From the NCBI GenBank assembly GCA_009760855.2, contig WPIO01000114.1:621001-685000 (forward strand): DNA of 64,000 nucleotides, written 5' to 3'. This DNA comes from Cristatella mucedo (taxonomy: Eukaryota; Bryozoa; Phylactolaemata; Cristatellidae). This document shows, in pieces, positions 32,540 to 44,359 of this stretch; within the stretch, counting starts at the first letter, position 1; every line of letters starts with the position of its first letter. The notes below the pieces were generated by a model. That model did not search any database, was not told the origin of the DNA, and worked only from the letters and a program-made list of their open reading frames with translations. The position numbers were made by a program, and so were the translations under genes.

Positions 32540-32635
32540 AAGAGATTGCTTCCATTGCAGTGAATTTAAAGTGCATAGAAAGAGATTGAAATCTCTGAGG
32601 GCGCTTTGGCAAGTGTATTATTATTATTAGGAGCT
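32540..32635 (+). mobile_element. LINE A 3' tail
   Basis: TGCAGTGAATTTAAAGTGC, an AGAGATTGAAATCTCT inner stem, GGGCGCTTTGGCAAGTG and (ATT)n. Confidence 0.8.
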
Positions 32636-33045
32636 ATTAGTTAATTGCTAAAGACTCGAGTTTATGGAAAGTTGCTTTTGCTCTATACTTACTCTGATCG
32701 TGGGGGCCAAGACATCTATTAACTTGAAATTCGGCCGATTAGTTCCGATCTAAACAGAGAACAAATTTGCATGCTACACTGAGTAGAAAAAGTAGTAAGA
32801 TAGAATACAAAATAAATATAAATTTAGTATTTAAATATCCTGAAAACGTACAAAATGATCACCCTACAGGTTTTGGTATTGGCTAGAATTTTCTAGATTT
32901 ACTGTTATGCTACAAAATGCTTTCAAAAAGATGCTCTCAAACTTAGTCCTCCACGACTTTTCGTGATGAATTTCTTGGCGTGCTTATGCTTCGAAACGCT
33001 ATGGCTGTTACCACTGACTTTATTATGCAGAACTTAATAAACTCA
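32636..33045. other. No feature seen
   Basis: AT-rich, no recognisable gene. Confidence 0.5.
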
Positions 33046-33047
33046 TC

Positions 33048-33318
33048 GATTTAGGACAGCATTTAGTGGGTCCCTGTGATTCTTCTTTCGTGTGCTTTTG
33101 CGTGCTGACACTGTGCATGCTGCCACTAACCACATTTGCATGCGACCCTATGCATCTCAACCCTGACCATTTTTTTCGTGCTGTTTATTAAGCATGATAT
33201 TGCTCACCATTCAATTGCATTTCCGTTTGCAGCAAATGTAAAGCGCCTAGAAAGAGAGTGAGTTCTCTGAGGGTGCTTTCTCAAGTGCAAATTATTATTA
33301 TTAATAATATTATTATGC
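33048..33318 (+). mobile_element. LINE A 3' tail
   Basis: Starts at the codons for FRTAFSGSL (TTTAGGACAGCATTTAG) and runs through the hydrophobic end and hairpin (about 33240-33282) to ATT repeats. 5'-truncated. Confidence 0.88.
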
Positions 33319-33319
33319 A

Positions 33320-34790
33320 TGTTGACTCTGTGCATGCTAGTCATAACTATATTGCACCCTTTACAGAATACTTTATTAATCTAGAGAGTTCCCTGAAATC
33401 ACATTACGAATGTATGATTACTGTTATTTGAACTAAAAGCTTTTGAAGTGAATTAATGTTAATAAGAGTATAAGTGAATTAGACAACCGAGTCGAAAGTA
33501 GATACCAATAATTTTGTGTTGGTTGTCGCTTGTAAGATTTTTGACCTGGTAAACGTAGCAGTAAAAGCATGACCATAAAGCTAGAGGATTAGTATAAGGT
33601 TGCTGTTATTAACTTGTAAACGGAAGTCATTTTTAATAAGGCAAACAATGTTTTGTTTGCATGATCATCCAAATTTATGACGACTAACCCGCATTAATGA
33701 GGACATAAGTTTGCTTCATCTTCATCTGTTACTCTGGAAGCCTCGTTCTAATCTCAACAGTAAAACGTAAGTGCTTACGGCCCAAATATCTTCAACGATG
33801 CATTATTTAGAGATAAAAAATACTAATAGAATCGATTTTATGTAGCCCTACGAGAAACGAATTTCTATCTAGTCACTTTATGTAAATGCAGAATCGAGAG
33901 AGCGAGCTCGTTCGTCAAAGGCTAGCTCCTCGACCGGGTCTTTAAAATGTAAAAACCTTAATCCCTGGGCCAAATGAGGGCAGCAAGTAACCGAAGTATT
34001 ATAGATTGATCGCGAACTGAGAATTAGCCTATTAGCCATTAGTAATTGATTAAATGAAATTAGAAAGTTAGTAAAAGTGATGCATAGTCTGGCGATTTTC
34101 TCAGAGGGATGAACGTATTAAGATAATTTATGGCCAGTAATTACGATAGCATACCTCTAAACAAGGTCTAAGACGTGTAAAAAGTTCCATAAGGCTCCTC
34201 TTTGAATTCTTATGAACAGGCTAGATACAAGATCTCTGGAGATTAACTGAGAAAGCTATTTGGACGAAGGCTGGATTGCTAATCCTGGTGTTGAAACGTC
34301 ATTGTACAGTAATCGGAGAAGCCATTCTTCTATAACTGAGCGAACACTTTCATGCTGCGAGTCCGCATAACCAACAAAGTTAGCGTACTTTCATTGATAC
34401 CTAAAGCAATATATGATAGCTGTGGAATTTTTAGGATAGCGAACTGTGTCAAGGTTGGCATTTTACTGAAGTAAATGTCTAATGGCAATGTAGAGACGTC
34501 TGCTACCCAAGGTATTAAAGCAGATTTGACTAACCCTGTTTCTAAATGAGGTATAGGTTCGATAGTAGCAGTTAAAAGTAACAGATTGACAGATACATTG
34601 TACATAATTTAATGATTTTGATTCCCCCAGAGCTGCTGGAAATCTAGGTGGTCGGTCACACAAGGTCGAGCGTACACTACGATACCATATACATGGGAGA
34701 CTTTCCTTAAGCCCCTGTAAGCGTCTCTTGCTCTCTGATGCATTTAGCTCTCAATGAGGCACGATTCAGTGAAAGCAAACAGCAAAGCGT
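33320..34790. other. No convincing gene
   Basis: A 91-codon minus ORF (34330-34605) is hydrophobic but has no motif or exon signals. No repeat family is recognised. Confidence 0.4.
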
Positions 34791-34794
34791 CCTA

Positions 34795-34950
34795 CCAATT
34801 AGCCATCGGTCTTGAATATTTGCTTAAGTGCTTTGACGTGCCTGCCTAAACCAGGCAGATCGCTTGCAATCAGCTGCTGGTAAAGGTAATTGATTCTCAT
34901 GCACCAGCATGTAAACAGCCTTAATAAAAAATTGGTTCTCTTAGAGCTCT
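34795..34950 (+). repeat. Dispersed segment F, copy 3
   Basis: CATCGGTCTTGAATATT, GCTGCTGGTAAAGGTAATTGATTCTCA and GGTTCTCTTAGAG correspond to the other two F copies. The local order is the same. Confidence 0.45.
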
Positions 34951-35235
34951 ACTGTATATGCCTAATAATTTTCGTTATAATGTTACGCGACCTACAATTA
35001 CCACTCAGGCAACCTATCTCCGGAAAAGTAGTGTCAGTGATAGAGGGAATGAAAATATCACTAATTAAATTCAACCACCATTTGTCGGTAAGCCATGGAG
35101 TAGGCTGATTCATATTTCTGTTCTCATATATAAAATAATATCGCCTTAGATTTAGGCACTTGATTCGTGTAAGCTTAGACTGCCACTCCTGTTGCTGAAA
35201 TTTCAAAGGACAACATTCACCTAAGAGATCACTGA

Positions 35236-36615
35236 AGTATGAGGTACGGCACGGAACTATGCTAGCTCCGTTTCGTTTCTATGTTTATACTCTCACTCTT
35301 GCCATTGTGATTGCCAGGCATACGCTAGGGGTTCTTTCACTTCTATGCAGATGACACTCAGTGGTATCTATACTTTGCTACCTCACATCCCTGCACCACG
35401 TCGAATTCTCTCAGCTCGCTTATACATGGATAGATGACAACCACACATGGATGGCAGAAAATGTTCCTAAATTGAATTATGATAAAACTAAGCTAGCAGT
35501 TATGGGAAAACCAAGGATGATTAAAAAATTGGAAAGGTTTAAACTCATAATCGGCTCTGCCAGCATATCTCCTGTAGAATCACAACAAAGCACGAGTGCT
35601 CCCTTAAAAAATTTCATTGCACTGGACGATCCCATCAGCTTCACAGTCAAGTCCACTAACCACATCTGCATGCTGACCCTGTGCATGTCACCCATAACCA
35701 TGTTATTCGTGTTGTTTATCAAGCATGACATTACCCATCATTCTATTGCATATTTATTTCCAGCGAATTTTAAGCGTCTAAAAAGAGATTGAATTCTCTG
35801 AGGGTGCTTTATCAAGTGCATTGTTACTATTAATAGTATTATTAAGTCTGCCTACTTTCAGCTACATGACATCGCTAAAATTCCGGTTCGCGTAGACGGG
35901 AAAACCTCTTAAAAATTGGTCTATGCATTTGCGACATCACTTCTCGACTTCAGTAACTCACTGCTTGCTTTTCTAATGGCCAAGAAATCGAGCTTCAACA
36001 GTAGGAGAAAAACTACGAATCTATGCCTGTTTATCGTTAGCATAGCGGTTGCCACATATTACTACTTCTCGTCGACCTGCAATAGCTACCAGTCAAGCAA
36101 CGGAGGGACTTCAAGATTTTGCCGCTCACTTGTAGGTCCCTTCATTCTCGACTCTAGCCTATCTATCAGATCTACTCCTCCAACAGGCCAAACATCGTAC
36201 CACATGCGTTTCTAAATATAATCATTTAGCTACACCTCGTTTGGATTTCCACTAACTTTTAGACCGTGCCTTTAGTTGGTATGCTTTTAAAGCCTGGAAC
36301 TTTCTTCCGACTGCCGTTACGACATCATTTGCCGTGAATACGTTTAAAAATTAAATAAGTTGCATCTATTTATCACAGCATTACTGATTCGTGGTAATTT
36401 GGCCTTCGACTACTTATGAGTGCTGACACAGGCCATGCTGCCACTAACTATATTTGCAAGCTGATCTTGTACATTTCACATCTAACCATATTGTGCTTAT
36501 TGTCATCGAGCATGCTACTAGTAAACATTCGATCATAATGGTGCCTAGACCTAGAAAGAGATTGAGTTCTCGGAGGGCGTTATATCAAGTGTAATAATAC
36601 TACTGGTAATAATAT
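35236..36615 (+). mobile_element. LINE A 3' half, with a LINE A tail nested inside
   Basis: Begins at the GPVLF region of RT (about 35255), with an altered catalytic site, then continues through the 35361-35650 part. The C-terminal domain (35844-36350) and the tail to about 36610 follow, interrupted by the nested tail at 35654-35843. Many indels. Confidence 0.82.
35654..35843 (+). mobile_element. LINE A 3' tail nested in LINE A
   Basis: About 190 bp from ACTAACCACATCTGC to the ATT end, flanked by a 5 bp direct repeat AAGTC (35649-35653 and 35844-35848). Outer LINE A sequence is contiguous without it. Confidence 0.9.
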
Positions 36616-36689
36616 ATTAATATCTTATTTACCTGCCTCATTTGCATAGATCCAGAAGATCCTAAACCAGAAGATCCTAAACGGCTATC

Positions 36690-36865
36690 AAAACAGCTTG
36701 AAGTTGGCATTGAAGAATCGCCTGAAGCATGATTCGAACTATTGACCTTGGTTATGAAGCGCGAGCACCGTACCTCCTAGGCTATCACTGCTACTCCATG
36801 CGTCCTTCGCAGCGCTTGTATAGTGCCTAGATAGAGATTAGGTACATTGCATGCATTATGAAAAT
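36690..36865. mobile_element. Possible SINE remnant
   Basis: CATGATTCGAACTA is the reverse complement of a tRNA B box, and AGTGCCTAGATAGAGATTAGG resembles the SINE1 tail, but the two lie in opposite orientation. It may be two overlapping SINE pieces. Confidence 0.3.
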
Positions 36866-37024
36866 TTATTACTGTTATATCAGAAGATATCAATTGTTAC
36901 TTGACATAGTCGAGAATGACGTGCATCGCGCTCGCATTAATCACAGACGTCACAATATGATAGCCATTTCTAAGCTAATCGTTACAACACGAGCGTTGAA
37001 GGCTGCGAAAGGCTTGCTTATATA

Positions 37025-37625
37025 GTGTCATATTATAATAATGATATTAGTAATGCACCTTATAAAGAGCCCTCGGAGAACTCAATCTCTTTCTAGGCGC
37101 TCTACATTTGCTGGACAGGGAAATGCAATTGAATGGTGAGTATTATCATGCTTGATAAATAACATGAATAACATGGTTAGGGGTGAAATGCTCATGGTCA
37201 GCATGCAAATGTGGTTTGTGGCAGCATGCACAGTGTCAGCACGCATAAGAAAAACAAGGAAGAATCACAGGGACCCACTAAATGCTGTCCTAAATAGGTG
37301 TGTTTATAAGTTCTTTTTTAAATGTGGTCAAGTCAGGAGATGATCTGACGCAAGTCGGGAGGGAGCTCCAGGCTTTGGGAGCATACGGACTAAATGCATG
37401 GTCTCCAAAGGATTCGAGGTTTGTACCAGGTATTTGTAGACGGCTGGATTCCGAAATGCGGTAGGTACGATGCTTTGCCTAGTGGGGGAGTAGATCTGAG
37501 AGATAGACTGGAGCCTAAGAATGGAGTGACCTAAAAGTGAGCGACAAAACCGTGAAGTCAATCCGTTGCTTGACTGGTAGCCAGTGCAGGTCGGCGAGAA
37601 AAAGTGTTATGTGGCAACTGCGACT
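37025..37625 (-). mobile_element. LINE A 3' end
   Basis: ATT-rich end, hairpin (about 37060-37110), and the C-terminal domain on the minus strand (MTSRFCRSLLGH in a shifted frame and RNPAVYKYLVQTSNPLE at 37328-37561). 5'-truncated. Confidence 0.85.
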
Positions 37626-37764
37626 TATGTAGTTTCGTACTACTGTGTAAGAGAATAGGTGAAGATAGTGTGGAAATATGATAATGTAAGGTCATCCCCA
37701 TTTGTAATTCCGTGGGGCCAGACAGACAGCGTTGCCGTTTCGCAGGAGAAATTTCGGTCGTGCA

Positions 37765-38255
37765 CTCCTAGTCTAAGCATCTTTTGCTATACATTTAGTG
37801 TCCAATGGACGTAATTGCACTCAAGAAAGAAAGAGTTGAAAACTTCTCTCCGTCATTGGGGAAATTAATGAATCGTGTAGCATGCAAGTAGCTGCTCTTG
37901 ATAACGGGAAGGGATTTTCGAAAGAAGGCAGCGGGATAATAGATTTCTTTGTGTAAGAATTGCTGAAGTGAGTTCTACAAATTACTGCCTACAGAGCGAA
38001 AGCTTCTCAGAGTCCAGCCAGCGGTTTCTAAGCAGAGGAACGGAGCTGCAGCAAATGTAAAGCAAGGGCTCGAAAGATTATGTGTTATCTGAGAGCGTGT
38101 TTTCATGTAAACTTTTATGGTGATTATTACTGTTTGCCAATATTTTTCAAAGAGAACCTGTGGGCATGAGAAGGCTTGAACGGGCCCGGCACTTTAGTGA
38201 GGCATGAAGAATCTCAGACATGGCGGGCTTAAACGGTCAGCGTAAGGACTTTAAT
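37765..38255 (-). mobile_element. LINE B remnant carrying LINE A tails
   Basis: A strongly decayed LINE B 3' region (landmarks GTGTAGCATGCAAGTAGC, GAGTTCTACAAATTACTG, CGAAAGCTTCT). It is interrupted at about 38045-38125 by a degraded LINE A tail on the plus strand. Confidence 0.5.
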
Positions 38256-38261
38256 ATGCAG

Positions 38262-38340
38262 CCTTTGCGGCAAATGTAAAGTGATTGAGTTCTCTGACGG
38301 CGCTTAATGAAGTGCATTATTATTATTATTAGTCGTAGTA
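38262..38340 (+). mobile_element. LINE A 3' tail, shortened hairpin
   Basis: GCGGCAAATGTAAAGTGATTGAGTTCTCTGACGGCGCTTAATGAAGTGC with a (ATT)n end. Part of the left hairpin arm is deleted. Confidence 0.75.
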
Positions 38341-38489
38341 GTATATTATTCTTGGAGTAACGAGTTGCCAGTGAAGCTTGAGAATTGGAGACTTATGGTC
38401 AAGAGCGTAGTTTCCTTATTGGGCTATAGATACTAGAATTAAGTTCTTGCGTGTTTTTTCTTAATATGTATGCATTTCCGCCGGTAACT

Positions 38490-39045
38490 TCAAAAAGCCA
38501 AAAACACCGCGTGGGTGCTACTCAAGAGAGTTTTGTATATAGCGCTCACAGCTAAGGCGGTGTTCGGTACACATTTGGTAGCCAACAGACTTCGTCTCAC
38601 GCAACAAAGAGAAAGTGGGAGGCATTGCAGAGTCAGGAGAGCAGTTGAGGTAGTGATTAGCATGGAGGTAGCAGCTCAGGACCACTGAAAAGATGAGGCA
38701 TAGCCGGCAGTAGGAGAGTAGTTGTCATTGCGTAAGAATTGTAGAAGCGAGTTCCACAGTCTAGGACCTGCAGAGCTGAAGCTTCTGTCACCAACGGTCT
38801 TTAAGAGGAGAAATGGAACAGCTAATTTATTGTCCACACAGGACCTGAGGTCACGAGGTGGCTTAAACCAGTGCAGCAGTTCAGCTAGATAGGGAAGAGC
38901 CAAGCCATGGCGTTCTTTGTGGGTCAGCGTACGAACTTTTCTCTGTATCCGTAAATCATCTGTTAGTCATCCTAGCTCCTTTAGCAATGGATAAACGTGG
39001 TCAAAAGTCCGAGATTTGAAACCTTGGATTGCAGCCACAGTTTTA
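38490..39045 (-). mobile_element. LINE B 3' end
   Basis: 3' UTR hairpin, YRM-type C-terminus and the open frame 38676-38903 (ALPYLAELLHWFKPPRDL, RSFSSAGPRLWNSLLQFL). It stops at the CA microsatellite. Confidence 0.85.
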
Positions 39046-39065
39046 GCCATTTGTAGTGGTACCGT

Positions 39066-39066
<1 letters not shown>

Positions 39067-39113
<47 letters not shown>

Positions 39114-39129
39114 CACACACACACATGCA

Positions 39130-39187
<58 letters not shown>

Positions 39188-39190
39188 TAT
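39067..39190. repeat. (CA)n microsatellite
   Basis: About 120 bp of CA/AC units with a few interruptions (ACGCAC, ATGCACTC, ACTCGCAC), ending in ATATATATAT. Confidence 0.97.
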
Positions 39191-39377
39191 ATATATTATC
39201 AATTTCAAAGTGCAATAAAAGAGAAACCGTCCAAACGAGCCAAAAGCGCCTGATGTAAACGAGAGCAGAATTAGCTGACTCCCGCTTTTTAAGCGAGAAA
39301 AATAAAAGAGCAATGTATTGCAACGCAACGTTGCACACAAGCGTCGTTAACTAAGTTACTCAACTTGAAGTGCGGGA

Positions 39378-39440
39378 TAATAATAATGCACTTGATAAAG
39401 CGCCCTCGGAGAACTCAATCTCTCTAGGCACTTCAGGCAT
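39378..39440 (-). mobile_element. LINE A 3' tail, very short
   Basis: AATAATAATGCACTTGATAAAGCGCCCTC and the inner stem AGAACTCAATCTCT; it ends soon after AGGCACTTC. Confidence 0.75.
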
Positions 39441-39622
39441 GCTCTTTTCCTCAAGTCCTACGGTAAAAATGATTCCTGGCCTTGGTCGAGAATAACACAC
39501 GTCGCTCACACATTCACCTCAGATATCGCGATATGTTAGCTATACATAACCTAATCCTTGAAATCGCACGCATTTACGATTACGTAAGGCTTGCTTATAT
39601 AAGTGTGCATTCTGGGGGAAGA

Positions 39623-39624
39623 GT

Positions 39625-39676
<52 letters not shown>
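39623..39676. repeat. (GA)n microsatellite
   Basis: About 50 bp of GA units, purine only. Confidence 0.97.
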
Positions 39677-39679
<3 letters not shown>

Positions 39680-39794
39680 GCTCATGGTAATGTGAATTAT
39701 TCTACTGTAATGTCATTTCCATCTGGAACTAAAGGCATGGTGTCTAACGGTTTTGAGGTTTTTACGAGTCAGCTGAACGCTTCTCGTGAGAATA

Positions 39795-40070
39795 GCGGGT
39801 TGAATGATTTTTCGCCTAGTGGGGGAGTATTTTCAATTGGTAGGCTGGAGCCAGAGAATGCAGGGACCTAAAAGTAAGGGATCGAAGCTTGAAGTCGATA
39901 CGCTGGTTGATTGGGACTCAGTACAGGTCGGCAAGAAGTGGTCTCAGCTTTGAGCGTACCTTCAAACGCCCGAGTCTGCATACAGTTCTGATAGAGTTAA
40001 AGGCTGAGTTATGCACAGATGTTTTGGCCCAGTATTGGTCGGATTGGCTAGAGTTGTGGGTCAGAATAAG
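39795..40070 (-). mobile_element. LINE A internal fragment
   Basis: Matches the LINE A C-terminal domain on the minus strand (GGGGGAGTATTTTC, GGCTGGAGCCAGAGAATG, GACTCAGTACAGGTCGGC). No 3' tail. Confidence 0.65.
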
Positions 40071-40083
40071 ATCAAGACGATGG

Positions 40084-40762
40084 GTTTCCAAAGTTTAAAT
40101 CAAAATTGCCAAATACCTCGAAATCAGGATGACAGTCGACATCACCAGGGTCTGGCGTGTGCTGCAGAAACAGCTGGATGAGGTTGGAACGCCTCCATAT
40201 GAGATCCGAGACAACATCTCTGGCAAGGACCAATCAATCTAGTTCAAGCTATCCAAAGTCCGTTATGATACAATGAAGGAGAAATTTTCCAAGTCTAACT
40301 CATACCAGGCGGTCTACAGGCTCAAGGCCAGCATTGACATGTCCATGAATGGAAACCACGAATCTCTACAGTCACGATCGAAAAAATAGCAGCGCCACGA
40401 ACATGTCTGCCAAGCAGGGTGAGGTCAATACGTCCGAAAAGAAAAAGATGGTGGCGATGGCCAATTTATGTGGGAATTACACGTATCTATTCAAAGCCCT
40501 CATGGGAAAAATGATCAAGGCACTGATTACTTAACGCAGGCTTCGCCAGCATCGGGAGTATGTCGGTCAAGGAGCCGCCGGCGTTGCCCCACATTATCCA
40601 TGCCAACGTACAGGGAGCTGCGAAAATCGGCTGAGTAGGACTGCAAGCTATCATCGAGAAGCGCCTGGCAACCTGCATGGATGACTCACTTGCAATGAAC
40701 CTGTGGACGTATTTCATCAAAAAGTTCTCATACATGTCGATGAAAATCCACTGTATCATAGA
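40084..40762 (+). pseudogene. Anomalous coding-like segment, unknown origin
   Basis: This GC-richer stretch reads like eroded coding DNA on the plus strand. An open frame (40090-40240) with KIAKYLEIRMTVDITRVWR and LQKQLDEVGTPPYEIRD ends at an in-frame TAG and continues in the same frame with FKLSKVRYDTMKEKFSK to a second TAG near 40388. The next frame (40400-40533) gives SEKKKMVAMANLCGNYTYLF. A third ends YFIKKFSYMSMKIHCIIE. It is flanked by LINE A pieces on both sides. It matches none of the repeats in the window, and no family is recognised. It may be a decayed gene, a processed pseudogene or a fragment of another mobile element. Confidence 0.35.
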
Positions 40763-40764
40763 AT

Positions 40765-40950
40765 AATTTGGTGTTTTTGTGTGATTCGTCCTTATCGTGC
40801 ATAAACCTCCTTACAATGTGCCTGCTACTTGGGGACGTTACCACCAATCATTTGGTAATGCTTTCGATACTGCATCTGTAACGTGTCTAGAAAAAGTTAA
40901 AGTTCCCTGAATGGACTATACCTATGTATTCTTAATATTAGTGTTATTAT
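40765..40950 (+). mobile_element. LINE A 3' tail, decayed
   Basis: TGATTCGTCCTTATCGTGC, a degraded hairpin (ACGTGTCTAGAAAAAG...TTCCCTGAATGGACTATA) and an ATT-rich end. Confidence 0.6.
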
Positions 40951-41084
40951 TACTATTATAAATCCGATAAGGGAATAGAGGGCCATTTATGTGGGTCCAA
41001 AAAATTATCTACGTTATTAAAAAAATTAATTATAAAAATACAGTAGGCACAGTGACCACAGACAACTCAATCTTTCTCTAGGCA

Positions 41085-42810
41085 ACTACCGCCCAGTCTT
41101 CACTCTACCACTTAATAATAATAATAATAATATTGCACTTGATAAAGCGCCCTCAGAGAACTTAATCTCTTTCTAGGCGCTTTACATTTGCTGCAAAGTG
41201 ATACGCAATAGAATAGTAAGTAAAATCATGCTTGAAAAACAAACAAAATGAATAACTTCTATCGAAAAAACTGGAAAGAGTAGTCTCAGATCAGCTGAAC
41301 TCATATATTGAAACATCAAAACCTTGCTAGTAAGTTCCAGTCTGGCTTTAGAGCTAGTCACTAAGCAGAGTCAGAAGTCATTCATGTGTACATCAAAATA
41401 ATTAGGACTGCAGACATAGGTAGTATATCTCTGCTTGTGTCGCTCGATCTTTCGGCAGCTTTAGATATTATAGATCACCAAGTCATTCTTGAGCGCCTCT
41501 CATCTCGCCTCATCAGCACTGATCTGCAGTGATTATGTGATATCTAAGTGGGAGACTCCGGAGGATTGATCCAAATGGAACAAGATCACCTAAGTCACCT
41601 CTGAAATATGGAGTAAATCAGGAATCCGTGTTAGGTCCAGTTTTTTCATGTTTAATACTCTCACTCTCGCCGATGTGATTCACCAAGCACAACCAAGGAG
41701 GCATCCTTTTATGCGAATGACAATGAGTAGTACCTTTACTTTGATCACTCCCAGCCTTCGAGCACCTCGAGTTCTTTCAACTCACTTGCTGCAAGTATTG
41801 ATGACATTCGCATGTTAATGACAGCAGATTTTCTAAAACTAATCGATGATAAAACTAACTTACTAGTTATGGGAAAACCCAGTGTGATTCAGAAATTGGA
41901 AAAGCTGATGCTCAAAATTGGCTTTGCAAGCATATCTCCTGCTAAATCATGTCGAAATCTATGTGTCATTTTCCAAAGTGACCTCTCGTTAGACGACTGC
42001 ATCAGCTCCACAGTCAAATTTGCCTACTTTCAGCGACATTAGATTGCTAAAATTTGGGTTGTTTACATAAGGATACCACGTCTATGTTGGTCCAAGCATT
42101 CGTGACTTCCCGTTTCGAATTCTTCAAATCACTGCTTACTGGCCTACCGGCATAGAAATCAGGCGATTGCAGCTGATGCAAAACTCAGCAGCTGGGCTTG
42201 ACTGTTGTGAGCTTCGCAGTTGCCACATCACTCCACTTCTCGCATATCTGCTCTGGCTACCAGTCAAGCAACGGATTAACTTCAAGGTTTTGTCGCTCAC
42301 TTTTAGGTCTCTTCATTCTTTGGCTCTAGCCTATCTCTCAGATCTACTCCCCCACCAGGCCAAGCATTATACCACCTGCTTTTCGGAATCCAAAAGTTTA
42401 CCAATACCTCGTAGAAATCTCAAATCCTTTGGAAACAGTGCATGTAGTTCGTATGCTCCCAAAGCCTTGAACTGCCTCCTGACTTGCGTCAAAACATCCT
42501 CTGACTTGACCACATTTAAAAATAACATAAAAACACCTAATTAAGACAGCATATAGTGGGTCCCTTTGATTCGTTCTTCACGTGCTTATGCGTGCTGACA
42601 CTGTGCAGTGTGCCAATAACCACATTTGCATGCTGATGCTGTGCATGTCACCCCTAACCATGTTATTCATTTTGTTTGTTTATCAAACATGATATTACTC
42701 ACCATTCAATTGCATTTCTCTTTGCAGCAAATATGAAGTGCCTAGAAAGAGATCGAGTTCTCTGAGGACGCTTTATCAAGCGCATTATTATTATTATTAT
42801 TTCTATACGA
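41085..42810 (+). mobile_element. LINE A RT to 3' end, with a younger tail nested
   Basis: Starts at the RT motif NYRPV (CAACTACCGCCCAGTC) and covers LLDLSAAFD-like (41440-41480), the catalytic region (41700, YANDNE-like instead of YADDTQ), the C-terminal domain (42167-42544) and the 3' hairpin (42735-42780) with (ATT)n. Interrupted by 41114-41254. Inactive. Confidence 0.88.
41114..41254 (-). mobile_element. LINE A tail, recent, nested in opposite orientation
   Basis: About 140 bp differing by one substitution from the 3' end of the copy at 55010-58200. Flanked by ACTT (41110-41113 and 41255-41258), a probable target duplication. It lies inside an older LINE A of opposite orientation. Confidence 0.9.
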
Positions 42811-42814
42811 TGGC

Positions 42815-43685
42815 CTCATGGTCGTAAAAAGAAGATTGCAGGATTTAACCTTCTGGCGGGTAAATAAGCATGCAACGGTTTGAAAAAGTCTCAGGCGGGT
42901 ATCTCTATCTGATTCTCAGGAGAGTGATAACGAATGAGTAGGTTTTAATTTCATCAGCTACTTAAACAGCATTCAATGTCTGTGGGGCTTTCTGTGAGCA
43001 TTAAGTAGCAAACAGACTACAAATTATGTTGCGCAACGATGGAAGTTTATTTTTATGGTTCATGGCGGGTTAATGATTTTATCGGTTTATATTTTAAATG
43101 GGGTTATGGTTGAATGAGTTAATGTTTAACAAGGGCGATTCAATGCCTAGACAGGTGGAGACAGTGGGAAACAGGACGGAGGGGAGGACGGCTATGTGGT
43201 GTTACCTTGCAAATATTGAACAAATGCACCTTCATTGAAGACCCAGGTGGTGTTTTGATTTCGTCATTCGTGTACCAGTGCGTGCATGCTCGGTTTCAGT
43301 GCCCAGCTTGTAGGAATGAATCTGAAGGGTATGGGTAGAGGATGCCAGATGCCTGCAGAAGGCACTACATCCAGGAAGCAACTGAGTTCGTCAGAGTTGG
43401 CAGCGTTAGGAAATACTGCGTTGCATTAGAGTTGTTGAAGAGAAGTCCCCATAATCAAAAAGGGATGAAACGAAAGTTCAATGCCTTTATCCAGATAATA
43501 CAAGCTCTGATTGATGACACATTGGCAACCTTAACTCTGGGACAGCAAAAGGTTAAGAAAAACAAACTGGGGAGCATGATCGTTACGTTAGTGTAACTGC
43601 CGATCACGAGGGATAGTGCACAGGGATAAAGACCCATGAAGCAACCAATAGAAAACTGAATAAAAATGTTGGTTAATTATGCTCA
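42815..43685. other. No recognised gene; one ORF
   Basis: An 84-codon plus ORF at 43342-43596 (segments CRRHYIQEATEFVRVGSVRK and NAFIQIIQALIDDTLATL) has protein-like composition but no known motif. It may be an exon fragment or chance. Confidence 0.25.
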
Positions 43686-43689
43686 GCTA

Positions 43690-43925
43690 CAAGCTTCTCA
43701 CAAAGCCTGTTGAAAAATTTCAAAATCAAGAAATACTGAAACTAAAAACTAGTCATTGCTTACTTATAAGCCTGCAATTGCAATGCTGGTCTACTTAACC
43801 TGTACTCGCACTAGTCCTCCTATCTGATCGTCTCGTTCACTCAATGGGATATCTTCAAACCAGCATCTAGGCTAACAGTATTCTAGCTGTTTCTCGTGCT
43901 AAATTGAAATCTCTCAGTAATCGGC
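43690..43925 (+). repeat. Dispersed segment E, copy 1
   Basis: Shares an AAAGCCTG.TTGAAAAA start and a TCTCGTGCTAAATTGAAATCTC end with 58435-58775. Both E copies lie about 1.5-1.9 kb upstream (left) of a tectonin copy once the LINE at 59180-60735 is discounted. Confidence 0.4.
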
Positions 43926-44359
43926 TCATAGAGAGTCAACTCTCCCAGGGTGTGACAAAAAGGATATATTAATTTGCCTACTGATAAAATTAGAGCCGGA
44001 TCAGTGTATAGGAATACGCAAGTCAACCCCATCTTGTGGTTACTTGACATTATTCCAAATATGCAAAGAAGGAAGGAGCTGTTAAAGCAGCTCTAACGAC
44101 TCAATATAATTTTCTAGCTTCCCAAACTTTTGTGTTTACATCTAGCTTTATATTGAGTGACTCAAAGTAGCAACGTAACCTACTTTTTGTACCATCATTC
44201 GCGATTACTTAAATACTGCTAGCTCCACAGAGTTAGGGCTATCAGCATATTTTAAGCAGAATTAACAAAGTAATAATAAAAATTTATTTAGAAGAAGGCA
44301 GAAACACTCCGAATCATTTTCAAATGATTCTATGTGCTTAGAAGTTGGTATGACATGAT

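Noticed and set aside
34330-34605. Hydrophobic 91-codon minus ORF resembling a receptor piece
   Set aside because: No transmembrane spacing typical of a receptor family, no exon boundaries, AT-rich chance ORF is more likely.
38967-39338. 123-codon ORF rich in Cys-Val repeats (and the Thr-His version on the other strand)
   Set aside because: It is translation of the (CA)n microsatellite at 39067-39190.
39482-39871. 129-codon plus ORF with Arg-Glu repeats
   Set aside because: Generated by the (GA)n run; flanks include LINE A antisense sequence.
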